Shown one piece after another: positions 53,654-63,126 of a stretch of DNA of 64,000 nucleotides (positions within the stretch are counted from its first letter, which is position 1; the number at the start of each line of letters is the position of its first letter). The stretch comes from Catalinimonas alkaloidigena (lineage in GTDB: Bacteria; Bacteroidota; Bacteroidia; Cytophagales; Cyclobacteriaceae), in NCBI RefSeq assembly GCF_029504655.1, contig NZ_JAQFIL010000001.1, positions 997,001-1,061,000 on the forward strand, written 5' to 3'. The position numbers and the translations under genes were made by a program. The notes under the pieces were generated by a model. That model had not been told where the DNA came from, did no database searches, and was given only the letters and a program-made list of their open reading frames with translations.

Positions 53654-54364
53654 CTAAGCCTGATAGCGGTTCTTCTTCAGCATTAGGTAAATATCTTTCA
53701 TGAAAGAATAAGCGAGCATCGTAGTGGCGAAGAGCATCCCGGCGGTATAGACAGGGCGGGGGAGCACAAAACAGCCCATGATGGTGCCCATAAACCACAT
53801 ACCGATAAACCTTCGCCGGTAAGATTTGCTGAGACTGATATTTTCAATGTTAAAAAGATAAAGGATAAGTACAAAAGCATATCGCATGAGCCCGGGTATG
53901 ATTACCCAGGCACCGGCAAGCGATTGTTCCATCAGAATGATACAAAAGGCCAATACAAAAAAAGCATCAGTCTCTTTGTCAAAAAAATCGCCGAATTCAG
54001 AAACTGTATTATGCTTTCGGGCAAAATAACCATCTAACCCATCTGCGATCAGAATCAAGATGCCCAGTACGAAAAAAGCAAGGGCAGGTAAATCATGCTG
54101 AAAGAATAGTAACAAAAGTATTCCAATTACTCGTGCAGCGGTGATTTGATTGGCTAGTCCTCCTGCTATTCCTAAGCTTTTCCAGAAAGGTCTGCCACCG
54201 TAGATAAAACTAGTGAAAAGCAGCATGCAAAGTACAGTAAATAAAACTACTGATTCCCAATAGAGAAAAAGAGCTACAAAAAGGCAGGCCGCAACAGCAA
54301 AGTATCGCGGCCATCGGCTGAAAAAACGATTGGTTAGAAAGTTTAAGCTAGAGTCTGCCTGCAT
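53654..54364 (-). CDS. CDP-alcohol phosphatidyltransferase-family membrane enzyme
   Basis: This 236-residue protein has six or so helices. It contains the complete family signature D111-G112-x2-A115-R116-x8-G125-x3-D129-x3-D133, which binds Mg2+ and the CDP-alcohol. It transfers a phospho-alcohol group to a second alcohol in the inner membrane, as in phospholipid synthesis. The N-terminal 60 residues add two helices. It faces the methyltransferase gene end to end with only 3 bases between. That suggests it belongs to the same functional set even though it is on the other strand. The actual alcohol substrates are unknown. Confidence 0.88.
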   Translation of the reverse strand: MQADSSLNFLTNRFFSRWPRYFAVAACLFVALFLYWESVVLFTVLCMLLFTSFIYGGRPFWKSLGIAGGLANQITAARVIGILLLLFFQHDLPALAFFVLGILILIADGLDGYFARKHNTVSEFGDFFDKETDAFFVLAFCIILMEQSLAGAWVIIPGLMRYAFVLILYLFNIENISLSKSYRRRFIGMWFMGTIMGCFVLPRPVYTAGMLFATTMLAYSFMKDIYLMLKKNRYQA

Positions 54365-54478
54365 ATGTGTTAAGTGTAAACAAACTTAACCAATCAGGCA
54401 AATAATTGTGTTGAATGGTTTCTTACTTTATATTTTTGCTCATACAGGTAGGTAAATACTATCTCTCTGTAAAAGTAC

Positions 54479-54534
54479 GGAACTAAGTTCCTCACTAGAG
54501 TACTGGGCCTGTTCCTGTGGCGGAACTTAGTTCC
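54479..54534. repeat. Paired palindromes downstream of the giant ATPase gene
   Basis: GGAACTAAGTTCC (54479-54491) and GGAACTTAGTTCC (54522-54534) are exact reverse complements 30 bases apart, and each arm is itself an almost perfect palindrome. On the minus strand the hairpin is followed by GTACTTTTAC, so it could end the ATPase transcript, but a protein-binding or repeat-element role is also possible. Confidence 0.65.
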
Positions 54535-54577
54535 ATAAATTTCCATACAAGATTTGCGAACTATTCACCGAGTTGTA

Positions 54578-57500
54578 CTACTGCTTTGACAAATACTCGG
54601 CAATTGCTTTTAGGCTTTGTGAAATGTCATCCATTTTGGCTACGGCATGACCCATGCCATTATCACCATAGCCTTTACTTTGCTGGTTTTTGAGGAAAAT
54701 CTTTTTGATCTCCTGCCAGCGTTGTACTTCTTCTTCAGAAATGCGCTTCGTCATTTCTTTGAATTTCAGCAAATTGGCTTCTGCACCAGTGGTGAGTGTC
54801 TGTGCTTCATTTTCGTAGTGTGACATGATCAGGGTGTGCAATTCTGAGTCGTTCATGATCGGCTGCACCTTCTCGGCAATTTTGTTCATATCACGATAAG
54901 AGCCCTGGAGCTTGAAGGGCGGTTCAGTACGATACGCATCCGCCTGAGCAGCAGAATGTATGTACTCCATATTGACTCGCAGTACCGTATCTCTGACTAG
55001 CAAAAGCTTTTTGAGTACAGCTACATACGCATTGACCTCTTCCGCAGCATGATTGGCTTCAAAGCTGATGTCTTCCCGACTGTCGCTTTCAGCAATTTTG
55101 ATCATGGCATGGATATCTTTCTGGCTTTTACTGGACAGTTTGTGCAAAACGGGATTGGCAGTCAGGCAGTTTTCCACATAACTCAGCTTAAAGTCTTCGG
55201 CTGCATCTCCGGTAATATCCCCCAGGTTGTAAATATCAGCCCGGTTGGAAAGCATATCCGGTATCTGAAATTTTTCACCACTTTCAGTATAAGGATTCCC
55301 TGCCATCACAACACAGACTTTCTTAGCCCGGAAATCATAGGTTTTGCTTCTGCCTTTATAGACACCTTCTATTTTGCGTTGCGCATCACAGAGAGAAATG
55401 AACTTCTGCAGAAACTCTGGATGACAATGCTGTATGTCGTCCAGGTAAATCATCACATTATCTCCCATTTCAAAAGCCAGATTAAGCTTGTGTAACTCTT
55501 CTCTGGCAGCCGCATTAGGCGCAGCCTCAGGGTCAACCGATGTCACAGCATGTCCGATGGCCGGTCCGTTGATTTTCATCAAAATGATACCCAAACGATT
55601 GGCGATGTATTCCATCAGCGTGGTCTTGCCATAACCTGGAGGAGAGATTAAAAGCAGCATGCCCATACGGTCAGTACGTTTGTTCTCTCCTGCGGCACCG
55701 ATCTGCTTGGCAAGGTTGGTCCCAATCAATGGAAAGTACACTTTATCAATCAGGCGGTTGCGTACAAAAGAACTCATCACCTTGGGTTTGAAAGATTCCA
55801 GTTTCAGCGCTTCTTCAAACTGATGGCTAAGTTGTTTCTTGAGCGTTTGATAATGAGTAAAGGCAGGAACATCTAGGGTGCTAAAGTTTTGCAGCTTTTT
55901 CATGAACCGGATGTAGTGCAGATGGTAATTTCCTTGCTCAATCAGGGGATGACTACCTTGCATTTCGCTCAATTCAGTTTCCAGGCTGGCACTTTGAGTT
56001 GCATAAGGATGCTTTCCTTCCGCAAACAGCAGATAGGCTGCCTCCTCCGCATAGATTTCAGCGTGCTTGCTGTTCTGGTTCCAGGAAAGTACCCATTTTC
56101 GGATCAACTCAAACTGGGTGTAGGGATGATCTTTCAGGCTTTTTACAGAATTACGATAGGCCTCCTGACTTTTGCTTCTTTCAAGGTGTTTGAGAAATGC
56201 TTCTTTCTGTGTAGCTGCTTCTTCTACGAAGGTAAACTCATCGTCACTCGCCAGTTCTTCAAACAAATAATGAGCAGCTTCCTCTGACAGACTTATGTCA
56301 AACAAGCGGATTTCTTGTATAAACTGGCTGAGTTCGTTAGCGATCAGGGCGATCAGCTCAGCGAAAGCGGAACTGTTGGGAAACACTTTCAAAATGGCAC
56401 CCGCCCCTTTTAGCTGATGGTTGATAAAATTCTTTTGCTCAGCTTTAAGATAGTAGTTCCAGCACAAGGCAGCACAGATGCGGGCAGGTGAGGCGTAGCG
56501 CAACAGTCCCGCCTGTTGGTGGATATTGAGCAAATTTTTGAGCATCAGGCTGGCATCCTGATCATGTATGCCTTTGACATAAGCTTCTTCATAGCGGGAA
56601 GTCATGAACTGTTGCACATGGACTTTCAGCTCATCATCAGAAAAAGCAGTGAGTTCGGGGAGAGAAAGCGTCTTCCTTTCCTGGGCTGCTTTGAAAATCT
56701 GATATGCCAGATATTCTCCCCGGTACACGCTTTCATTCTCCGATACTAGCGATTGTTCCCAGTAGGGACGGTAACTCAGTAGCTCTTTATTCTCAACTGG
56801 CTCATAAAAATTGGTGCCGGTAAGATGGTAAAATAACTTTTCATTTTTGATCAAAGTGGTCAGTGCCAGGCTGGAAGTGGTGACCAGAAAAGTATGGTTG
56901 CCAAAACGAATGGTATTACCACCTTCGGCAAAAATCTCCGAACGATCACGAATCTGCCGGATGGTATCTTCTTTCAAGCCTTTGAGTTTACTCTGAATAT
57001 CCTCTGCCTTGGTGGTATCTTCCAGGGCTTTAAGTTCTTCAATGAGACTGTTCACTTTACCCACCATCAGGTCAGAAGCAAAGTAACCGTTCAATTCATT
57101 GACTGAGCCGATATTTTGTGCCCGATTGGCAATGGCTTTCAAAATGCGCTCAGCGGATTGGGCCAGGGCATTGGCTCTTTTGTTTCTGGCTTCTACCAAC
57201 TGTACTTTACGGGCTTCAAAGGCATTATAAAGTTCTTCTCTAAGGTCATTGATCTGCGCAATGAACTCTTCAAACTCAGCAAACTTCCCCTCCAACTCTT
57301 CCAACTGTACCATGAGTTTGTTGAGGTATTCATCACAGCGTGAAGGCGTGTCTGCGACATCCAGATAGCTAAGCATGGCCTGGCTGACCAATTTCTTTTG
57401 TGCCTCAAACTCTGCTTTACCTTCTACACTCAGCAGTGCTTTCTTTTTGCGTTTCTGGAAAGCTTTAACCTTGTTAAACTCAGCAAAGAGTACCGAAATA

Positions 57501-59458
57501 CGGTCAATGATCCGGGTGGTGAGTGTGGCATCTTCAATTTTCAGGTTGCTGACAATTTCCACCAGCATCTCCAGGTCGGTAGAGCTTTGCTGAATATCCT
57601 GCTCAATCTTGTCGGCATCTACTACTTTGTTGAGATTATCTATCGCCTGCTGTATTTGCTCAATTTTCTTCTGATAGGGAAGCAGGGCGTTTTCTTTGGA
57701 TAAAAAGCGGATGCAATCATGGGCTACTTTCTCAGTGATTTCCTGAAGTTGAATTTCATATGCTTTGACAACCTTGAGGTCAATAAAGCGCAAATCTGCC
57801 AGGGAAACCATTTCACCTCGTACTTGCCGTAGCGCATTCAGATGACTGACAAAATCATTGATATGCTCATAACGGGTGAGCTTTACTTTTTTAAGCAACT
57901 GCTCGGTAGCCCGGGCGGTTATTGTAAGCTGCTCATTCGTTTGTCTGCGGATGCTGATGACTTTTTCATATTCCTCAATAGCCGCCGCCGCCGTATCCCT
58001 GATCTGACTGATGGGCTCACCCACTTGAAAGGCATCGGCTTTGTCCAGCCAGTAATAGGCTTCCAGAATGGTAGAAGCCTGCTTCTTCAGGTCTACGTAG
58101 AGGTTTTCATAGTTTTCTCCTTTGTCTATCAGCTTGATCAGCAACTGGCTTTCGGCCATCAGGCGGACAATATCTTTGTTACCTACTTTGTAGAGGTAGG
58201 AATCGTTTTGCTGAGCAATGGCGAAATCCGGTGCTACAAAAGGAGTCTGCCAGATACGGATAGCATGGTGTTTTTTGGGGTCCTGATCCGCATTAAAATA
58301 GCACAGCTCACCATTGTCAAAGATGGCGTAGCCGTGGCAGATGATAGGCGTACTGATCTGTTGGGTAATTACGTTGTAAAACAACAGCTGGTAAATGCCC
58401 TGTGCCCGATTATAAAAAACGTACAGAAAATCTTCTCCATTGGGCGAAAGAATCTTTTTCTCAAAGCGCAGATTAGTTAGGTCATTTTCAAAGATCCTGA
58501 TGGCTCCGGTTTGGAGGTAGTAGCCATTAGGAAATAAAATTCCCTGATCATCTGGTAATAACAGGCAGGCATCTTCCAGCGCATCTATTCTTTTGACTTC
58601 TTGTAACTTGGCATTGAAGACCAGATAGCGGTACTCTTTTTCCTGATACGGTCTGATTTTGAGCAATACCAGATTCTCGAGTACAGCATAATAAATTTCT
58701 ACATCATCTAAAGTCTGGTCAGGGTCTTCCACTTCTTCGTGGTAGATACCCTGTCCACTATCGGTATTGTCTTCTACTTTGATGGTAAGATCGCCATGCA
58801 GGGTTTCCACAAACACTTTATCCTCAATGGAAATATGGGGGAATTTCCCTTTGCGGTGGGCATCCCGGGAAACGCGTCGCCAGCGAAATTCATGCTGCTC
58901 CGCCGGTTTGATCTCCAACTCACTGCGATCATCCAGATACACCAGCTGCCTGCCTTGTATCTGCCACTTGAAAGCTTTAATATCATCCAGCCCCTTGCTG
59001 ATGCGGAATACCATGTAGAGGTAGGGACCTGATAATACAAAGCGAGTGAAAATGGTATCTTTGTAATACTTATACAGCTTCTGAAAGTCATCTGCAAAGC
59101 CTGAGTGATTAATCAAGTCATACCCCTGCTCCTGGAAGCTATGCTCATGATAACTGTAAATACTGAATACATCCGACAGTTCCACATGCGTTTTTAAACC
59201 CAGGTGGACATTATATCCGAAAATAAAGTTATCGCCCAAAGCTACCATATCGTGGGGAACACAATTATTAGCAGTATGTATTCGCTCGGTGGTGAGTAGG
59301 GTGGTTTCCAATGAGCCGAAAACTTCTTTTCGGGCTTCATTGAGCTGCTCCAGCCTTTTCTGAAGCTCGTTTTTGCTTTGGTTGAGCCGATTTTGCAGTA
59401 CTTCGTAAGCACCGTTTTCTATCTGGGCTTCTGCTGTAGTAGTTGTAGGGTTTTGCAT
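54578..59458 (-). CDS. Giant DUF3686-type AAA ATPase (annotated in relatives as DNA repair ATPase)
   Basis: This protein has about 1,626 residues, starting at the Met at 59458 (MQNPTTTTAEAQ). A longer reading to 59518 would begin inside a terminator hairpin. The N-terminal coiled coil (LQNRLNQSKNELQKRLEQL) leads to a long WD-like/beta region (about 80-450), further coiled coils (450-850) and a helical region. A C-terminal AAA+ module follows, with Walker A SPPGYGKTT near 1273, Walker B VMIYLDD near 1337, and sensor-like CVVMAGNPYT. It sits at the end of the YbjN-PspA-YqiJ-flotillin operon. A membrane-remodelling motor is as plausible as DNA repair; no nuclease or DNA-binding motif is seen. 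Confidence 0.82.
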   Translation of the reverse strand: MQNPTTTTAEAQIENGAYEVLQNRLNQSKNELQKRLEQLNEARKEVFGSLETTLLTTERIHTANNCVPHDMVALGDNFIFGYNVHLGLKTHVELSDVFSIYSYHEHSFQEQGYDLINHSGFADDFQKLYKYYKDTIFTRFVLSGPYLYMVFRISKGLDDIKAFKWQIQGRQLVYLDDRSELEIKPAEQHEFRWRRVSRDAHRKGKFPHISIEDKVFVETLHGDLTIKVEDNTDSGQGIYHEEVEDPDQTLDDVEIYYAVLENLVLLKIRPYQEKEYRYLVFNAKLQEVKRIDALEDACLLLPDDQGILFPNGYYLQTGAIRIFENDLTNLRFEKKILSPNGEDFLYVFYNRAQGIYQLLFYNVITQQISTPIICHGYAIFDNGELCYFNADQDPKKHHAIRIWQTPFVAPDFAIAQQNDSYLYKVGNKDIVRLMAESQLLIKLIDKGENYENLYVDLKKQASTILEAYYWLDKADAFQVGEPISQIRDTAAAAIEEYEKVISIRRQTNEQLTITARATEQLLKKVKLTRYEHINDFVSHLNALRQVRGEMVSLADLRFIDLKVVKAYEIQLQEITEKVAHDCIRFLSKENALLPYQKKIEQIQQAIDNLNKVVDADKIEQDIQQSSTDLEMLVEIVSNLKIEDATLTTRIIDRISVLFAEFNKVKAFQKRKKKALLSVEGKAEFEAQKKLVSQAMLSYLDVADTPSRCDEYLNKLMVQLEELEGKFAEFEEFIAQINDLREELYNAFEARKVQLVEARNKRANALAQSAERILKAIANRAQNIGSVNELNGYFASDLMVGKVNSLIEELKALEDTTKAEDIQSKLKGLKEDTIRQIRDRSEIFAEGGNTIRFGNHTFLVTTSSLALTTLIKNEKLFYHLTGTNFYEPVENKELLSYRPYWEQSLVSENESVYRGEYLAYQIFKAAQERKTLSLPELTAFSDDELKVHVQQFMTSRYEEAYVKGIHDQDASLMLKNLLNIHQQAGLLRYASPARICAALCWNYYLKAEQKNFINHQLKGAGAILKVFPNSSAFAELIALIANELSQFIQEIRLFDISLSEEAAHYLFEELASDDEFTFVEEAATQKEAFLKHLERSKSQEAYRNSVKSLKDHPYTQFELIRKWVLSWNQNSKHAEIYAEEAAYLLFAEGKHPYATQSASLETELSEMQGSHPLIEQGNYHLHYIRFMKKLQNFSTLDVPAFTHYQTLKKQLSHQFEEALKLESFKPKVMSSFVRNRLIDKVYFPLIGTNLAKQIGAAGENKRTDRMGMLLLISPPGYGKTTLMEYIANRLGIILMKINGPAIGHAVTSVDPEAAPNAAAREELHKLNLAFEMGDNVMIYLDDIQHCHPEFLQKFISLCDAQRKIEGVYKGRSKTYDFRAKKVCVVMAGNPYTESGEKFQIPDMLSNRADIYNLGDITGDAAEDFKLSYVENCLTANPVLHKLSSKSQKDIHAMIKIAESDSREDISFEANHAAEEVNAYVAVLKKLLLVRDTVLRVNMEYIHSAAQADAYRTEPPFKLQGSYRDMNKIAEKVQPIMNDSELHTLIMSHYENEAQTLTTGAEANLLKFKEMTKRISEEEVQRWQEIKKIFLKNQQSKGYGDNGMGHAVAKMDDISQSLKAIAEYLSKQ

Positions 59459-59492
59459 AACTGGAGCAGTGTTGGTGTACAGGTTAAAGGCT

Positions 59493-59536
59493 AAAAAAAG
59501 TAGAACGACTGATCTCATTTGAGCCTGTCGTTCTAC
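59493..59536 (-). terminator. Terminator/attenuator between flotillin and ATPase genes
   Basis: On the minus strand GTAGAACGAC (59536-59527) and GTCGTTCTAC (59509-59500) form a perfect 10-bp stem. It is followed by seven T (59499-59493). It sits in the 96-base gap after the flotillin gene and should reduce or regulate read-through into the ATPase gene. Confidence 0.82.
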
Positions 59537-59554
59537 TCACACTTCATTTATGGG

Positions 59555-61723
59555 TCAGAGCTTAATGCTTTGCACCGGCTGATCGGCCATACCGGCTGAT
59601 TGAGCTACTGCAAGTAGCTTGCTCAGCTCATCCTTGACACCTGGCTGATCAGCTTTGTTCATCATTTTGTAGAGCAGTGCCGACACCGTCAGGTTTTTCA
59701 GGTCTTCTGAGTTCATGCCGAATTGCCCGATGAACTTTCTGAGGTTTTCACCAAAAGAGGTACTTCCGTTACCATTTCCCAGCAGATTATTTTTGAGTCC
59801 GGTAAGGGCCTGGCTGTTGCCGATCATGCCGTCAATGGCTTTGCCTTTGGCAATGGAGCCCATGATCTGGTCAAAGAGCATAGTTTCTCCACCGATGATG
59901 TCAATCTTAGCGGTTTTTAAAGCATCACCGATGACTTGAGCCTGGGCATCGGCAATGTCTTTCTGTATATTGATCTTCGCCATTTCCAGTATCTTTTCGG
60001 TTTCCAGTCTGAGCCTGAATTCCTCATGATCTTTACCGGCACCATCCAGTGCCTGCATGGCTTGTGCTTTTTCTTTGATACCACTCGCTTCGGCTTTCAT
60101 TTTTTCCTGTAGTACACGTGCTTCCGCCATGCCGTGCTTTTCTTCGGCAGCGGCTTTCTCCTGAATCACATCAGCATCGGACTTGCCTTTTTCACGATTT
60201 ATTTTGGCGGCAACAAGTCCGAGTTTTTCGTCGGCTTCTGCCTGTGCCTGAGCACGCATGCGTATTCCTTTAGCATCAGCTTCTGCCTGCGCCTCAATGA
60301 CGCCGGCTTCTGCTTCTCCCTCTTTCTCACGGGCGGCGGCTTTGGCTTCCATGACCTGTGCCTCAGACAAACCAATGGCTGCTTTCTGAGCGGCTTCAGC
60401 TTCGGCCATGGTTTTGATGGCCTTCGCTTTATGCGCAGCAGAATCTTCTTCAGCCTGAGCATCAATCATGAGTTGCCTGGCGCGGTGTTCAGATGCCTCC
60501 TTGGCCGCTTCAGCAGATTTGATTTCTTTCACCAGCGCTTCCTGAGCGTCACGCTCGGCATTCTTGATGGCTACCAGTTTGTTTCTTTCCGCTTCTGCCA
60601 TCGCACGGGTGTCTTTGATCTTTTCTTCTTCTTCAACTGTTGCTTTTTCTACGATCACCCGTTCACGAATCACATCCTGAATATTTTTGCGCTCTTCTTC
60701 CAGTGCTTTTTCTTTCTCTATTCTGGCCAGTTCTACTACCCGCTCACGCTCAGTAGCCTCCAGCATACGGGCCTGCTCTACCCTTTCCTGTTCTATGGCA
60801 TCAGCACGTTCTTTGTTGCGCTGGGCAACTAGTATCTGACGTTCTTTATTTTGCTCGGCTACACCGACTTCTTCTTCGGTCAGGATGCGAGCACCTTCAG
60901 ATTTTTTGTGTTCCTCCTGTCTTACTTTTTCTCTTTCTGCTGCTTCTCTCGCTCTGATATTAGACACCTCACGCTGCTGTCTTTCCTGCTTTTCTATTAA
61001 CTGCCTTTCTAACTCCAGTATGGTTTCTTCTGCTTCTACATCCTGCTTCTTCAGGGTCTTTCTTTTCTCATTCTCAATCAGGTTGGATTGAACCTTCTGC
61101 TGGGCAGTCAAGTCTATGATCTTTTTGATACCTTCAGAGTCCAGGATATTTTCAGCATTCAGATGCTCTATGGGCGTTTGCTCCAGATAGTCTATGGCGC
61201 AGTCGTCCAGAATGTAGCCATTTAAGTCGGTGCCAATTTCTTCCAGAATTTTTTCCTTGAATTTGGCACGAGAATTATACAGTTCTACAAATTCAAAGTG
61301 CTTTCCTACTGTTTTGAGCGCTTCAGAGAATTTGGCGTCAAACAGCATTTGCAATTGTTCCTGGTCAGAAGCGCGGGCACACCCGATAGACTGTGCCACA
61401 TGGATTACGTCTTCGGTGGTCTTGTTAACCCGGATGAAAAAGGATACCTTGATGTCGGCACGCAAATTATCTCTGCAAATCAGGCCATCTCTTCCCAAGC
61501 GTGATATTTCCATGGCCTTCAGGGTGATGTCCATGAATTCCAGCTTGTGCAGAACTGGCACCACAAAAATACCAGAGAAAGAGACTTTTACGTCACCCAG
61601 TCCTGTCCGCACCAGGGCTTCCCCCTGTACGGCTTTGTTGTACATTTTGATGACAAAGGCGATGAGGCCGATGATGAAGACTGCGCCAATAATAAGTAGC
61701 GCATAGAGCATTTGTTGTTCCAT
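59555..61723 (-). CDS. Flotillin-family protein (YqiK type)
   Basis: This 722-residue SPFH/flotillin protein has an N-terminal membrane helix (LIIGAVFIIGLIAFVI, about 8-25) and an SPFH domain (about 30-200) with LVRTGLGDVKVSFSGIFVVPVLHKLEFMDI. A very long Ala/Glu/Lys-rich coiled coil follows (about 215-590). The C-terminal region (VIGDALKTAKIDIIGGETMLFDQIMGSIAKGKA) is typical of flotillins. It scaffolds ordered membrane domains and oligomerises at the inner face. It is longer than E. coli YqiK (about 550). The gene lies 32 bases after the YqiJ-like gene, the same pairing as yqiJ-yqiK in E. coli. Confidence 0.92.
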   Translation of the reverse strand: MEQQMLYALLIIGAVFIIGLIAFVIKMYNKAVQGEALVRTGLGDVKVSFSGIFVVPVLHKLEFMDITLKAMEISRLGRDGLICRDNLRADIKVSFFIRVNKTTEDVIHVAQSIGCARASDQEQLQMLFDAKFSEALKTVGKHFEFVELYNSRAKFKEKILEEIGTDLNGYILDDCAIDYLEQTPIEHLNAENILDSEGIKKIIDLTAQQKVQSNLIENEKRKTLKKQDVEAEETILELERQLIEKQERQQREVSNIRAREAAEREKVRQEEHKKSEGARILTEEEVGVAEQNKERQILVAQRNKERADAIEQERVEQARMLEATERERVVELARIEKEKALEEERKNIQDVIRERVIVEKATVEEEEKIKDTRAMAEAERNKLVAIKNAERDAQEALVKEIKSAEAAKEASEHRARQLMIDAQAEEDSAAHKAKAIKTMAEAEAAQKAAIGLSEAQVMEAKAAAREKEGEAEAGVIEAQAEADAKGIRMRAQAQAEADEKLGLVAAKINREKGKSDADVIQEKAAAEEKHGMAEARVLQEKMKAEASGIKEKAQAMQALDGAGKDHEEFRLRLETEKILEMAKINIQKDIADAQAQVIGDALKTAKIDIIGGETMLFDQIMGSIAKGKAIDGMIGNSQALTGLKNNLLGNGNGSTSFGENLRKFIGQFGMNSEDLKNLTVSALLYKMMNKADQPGVKDELSKLLAVAQSAGMADQPVQSIKL

Positions 61724-61755
61724 GATGGTTCGTTTTTAGGGTGTTATGAATAGCG

Positions 61756-62379
61756 CTAAGCTATATATGGTTCTATGAGGTAGACATTACTATCTGGTAT
61801 GTATTCTAGTACGATGGCAGTATCTCCGCTAAACAAATTGACACCATCATCGGTAACGACATTCAATAATAGAGGGGCTCCGCTGGTGTTGATTCTGGCT
61901 TGTCCGGCTTTGATATTCGTTGCATTGGTCATCAGAGTACAGATTTTACCAATTTGCCTTTCCCCCTGGTCATAATTACTATCCAGATGACTGAAAAGCT
62001 TAACAAAAGGCTGGGTAGCAAATTTCGCGATAAACGCACTGACAATCAGTATGGGAACTAAGAGCACAAGTGACAACATGAAAGACTGATTTTCCAGATA
62101 GTAGTTAGTCATCACTGAGATAGCCCACATCGGGACGATCAGAAAGGTCATAAAAACCATGAAAGGTAGCTGGCCCAGGTTGAAAAAAGCCAACACATGG
62201 TTGAGCCAGGATACCGAAATTTCTCCATCAACGTCCGTCTCCATATCCACATCTATGTCAATGGAATCTACATCTATCGCTCCTAAAATCACTACGATCC
62301 AATAGACCAGCACAAAAATGAGCAGGGCAGTCGGGATAATGTTGGGTGCGGCGACAGCGGCGTTGAAAAGATCATTCAT
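61756..62379 (-). CDS. YqiJ/NfeD-like membrane protein with a C-terminal OB fold
   Basis: This 207-residue protein has three to four helices in the first 130 residues (LLIFVLVYWIVVILGAI, LPFMVFMTFLIVPMWAI, LSLVLLVPILIVSAFIA). A C-terminal OB-fold of the NfeD kind begins at GERQIGKICTLMTN and ends with IEPYIA. An acidic loop follows the first helix (DVDSIDIDVDMETDVDGEIS). NfeD-like proteins act together with flotillins. It lies 2 bases after the PspA stop and 32 before the flotillin gene. Confidence 0.85.
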   Translation of the reverse strand: MNDLFNAAVAAPNIIPTALLIFVLVYWIVVILGAIDVDSIDIDVDMETDVDGEISVSWLNHVLAFFNLGQLPFMVFMTFLIVPMWAISVMTNYYLENQSFMLSLVLLVPILIVSAFIAKFATQPFVKLFSHLDSNYDQGERQIGKICTLMTNATNIKAGQARINTSGAPLLLNVVTDDGVNLFSGDTAIVLEYIPDSNVYLIEPYIA

Positions 62380-62381
62380 GA

Positions 62382-63095
62382 CTAAGGGGTGTTAGGGTTA
62401 ATACCTAATTTTTGTTTGAGTTCCTGTAATTTCTGCGAAGAACCTGCCTGATCATCACCTATGGCTTTGTCTATTTCATCATCAATAGTCTTAGGTTCGG
62501 CAGCGATTTCCCCATAAGACTGTGCCAGAGCTTCTTCCTGTTCGACTTTGTTCTTCATACGCTCCAGCATAGATACAGTACCTGAAGTGTCAATTTTGGC
62601 CAGTTGCTTGTTCATCGTCTTGGTGGCAGTACTTACTTTCATGCGTGCTTTAAGTGTGCGCAGTTCATTTTCCCACTGACTGATATTAGATTTGAGCGAA
62701 TTGATATTATGTTCCAATTTTAGCACGGATTCATCATATTTTTTCTTTTCAGTAGTCAGATTTCTTACCTGCTGCTCAGCCTGTTCTTTTTTATTCAAAG
62801 CTTCAGAAGCCAGGCGGTCAGCTTCCTGCTGGTTCAGTTCTCCGCGCTGTGCTTTCTGCAGTAAAAGAATGGCCTTCTTTTCGTACTGGCTGTTGACCTC
62901 CTGCTGCTGTGTCAACTCTCTCTGGGTACGAATGGATAAGGCTTTTACTTCAGCTAAAGCGTGCAAAGCTTTATCCAAATCTACTCGCATGTCGCGTATT
63001 CCCTGCTCAGTGAGCTTGATTGGGTCTTCCAGTCGATCTATGGCTGAATGAGTTTCAGCTTCTCCTACTTTTAAAATTCTTCTAAAGATGTTCAT
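62382..63095 (-). CDS. pspA: PspA/IM30-family membrane-protecting protein
   Basis: This 237-residue protein is almost wholly alpha-helical coiled coil. The N-terminus MNIFRRILKVGEAETHSAIDRLEDPIKLTEQGIRDMR is typical of PspA/Vipp1 (amphipathic helix and DPxKLxxQ). It oligomerises on the inner membrane in envelope stress. A less conserved, acidic tail (EPKTIDDEIDKAIGDD) ends the protein. It is the second gene of the operon with a YbjN-like protein before it and NfeD-like and flotillin genes after it. No PspF/PspB/PspC is seen. Confidence 0.9.
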   Translation of the reverse strand: MNIFRRILKVGEAETHSAIDRLEDPIKLTEQGIRDMRVDLDKALHALAEVKALSIRTQRELTQQQEVNSQYEKKAILLLQKAQRGELNQQEADRLASEALNKKEQAEQQVRNLTTEKKKYDESVLKLEHNINSLKSNISQWENELRTLKARMKVSTATKTMNKQLAKIDTSGTVSMLERMKNKVEQEEALAQSYGEIAAEPKTIDDEIDKAIGDDQAGSSQKLQELKQKLGINPNTP

Positions 63096-63126
63096 GTCTA
63101 TAATGATTAGTGTTAATAATTTTGAG

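Noticed and set aside
57842..58480. 212-codon plus-strand frame
   Set aside because: Antisense to the giant ATPase gene, whose motifs and coding pattern are clear.
60134..60832. 232-codon plus-strand frame rich in Phe, Gly and Cys
   Set aside because: Mirror reading of the flotillin coiled coil (Glu/Ala/Lys-rich codons give Phe/Ser/Cys on the other strand).
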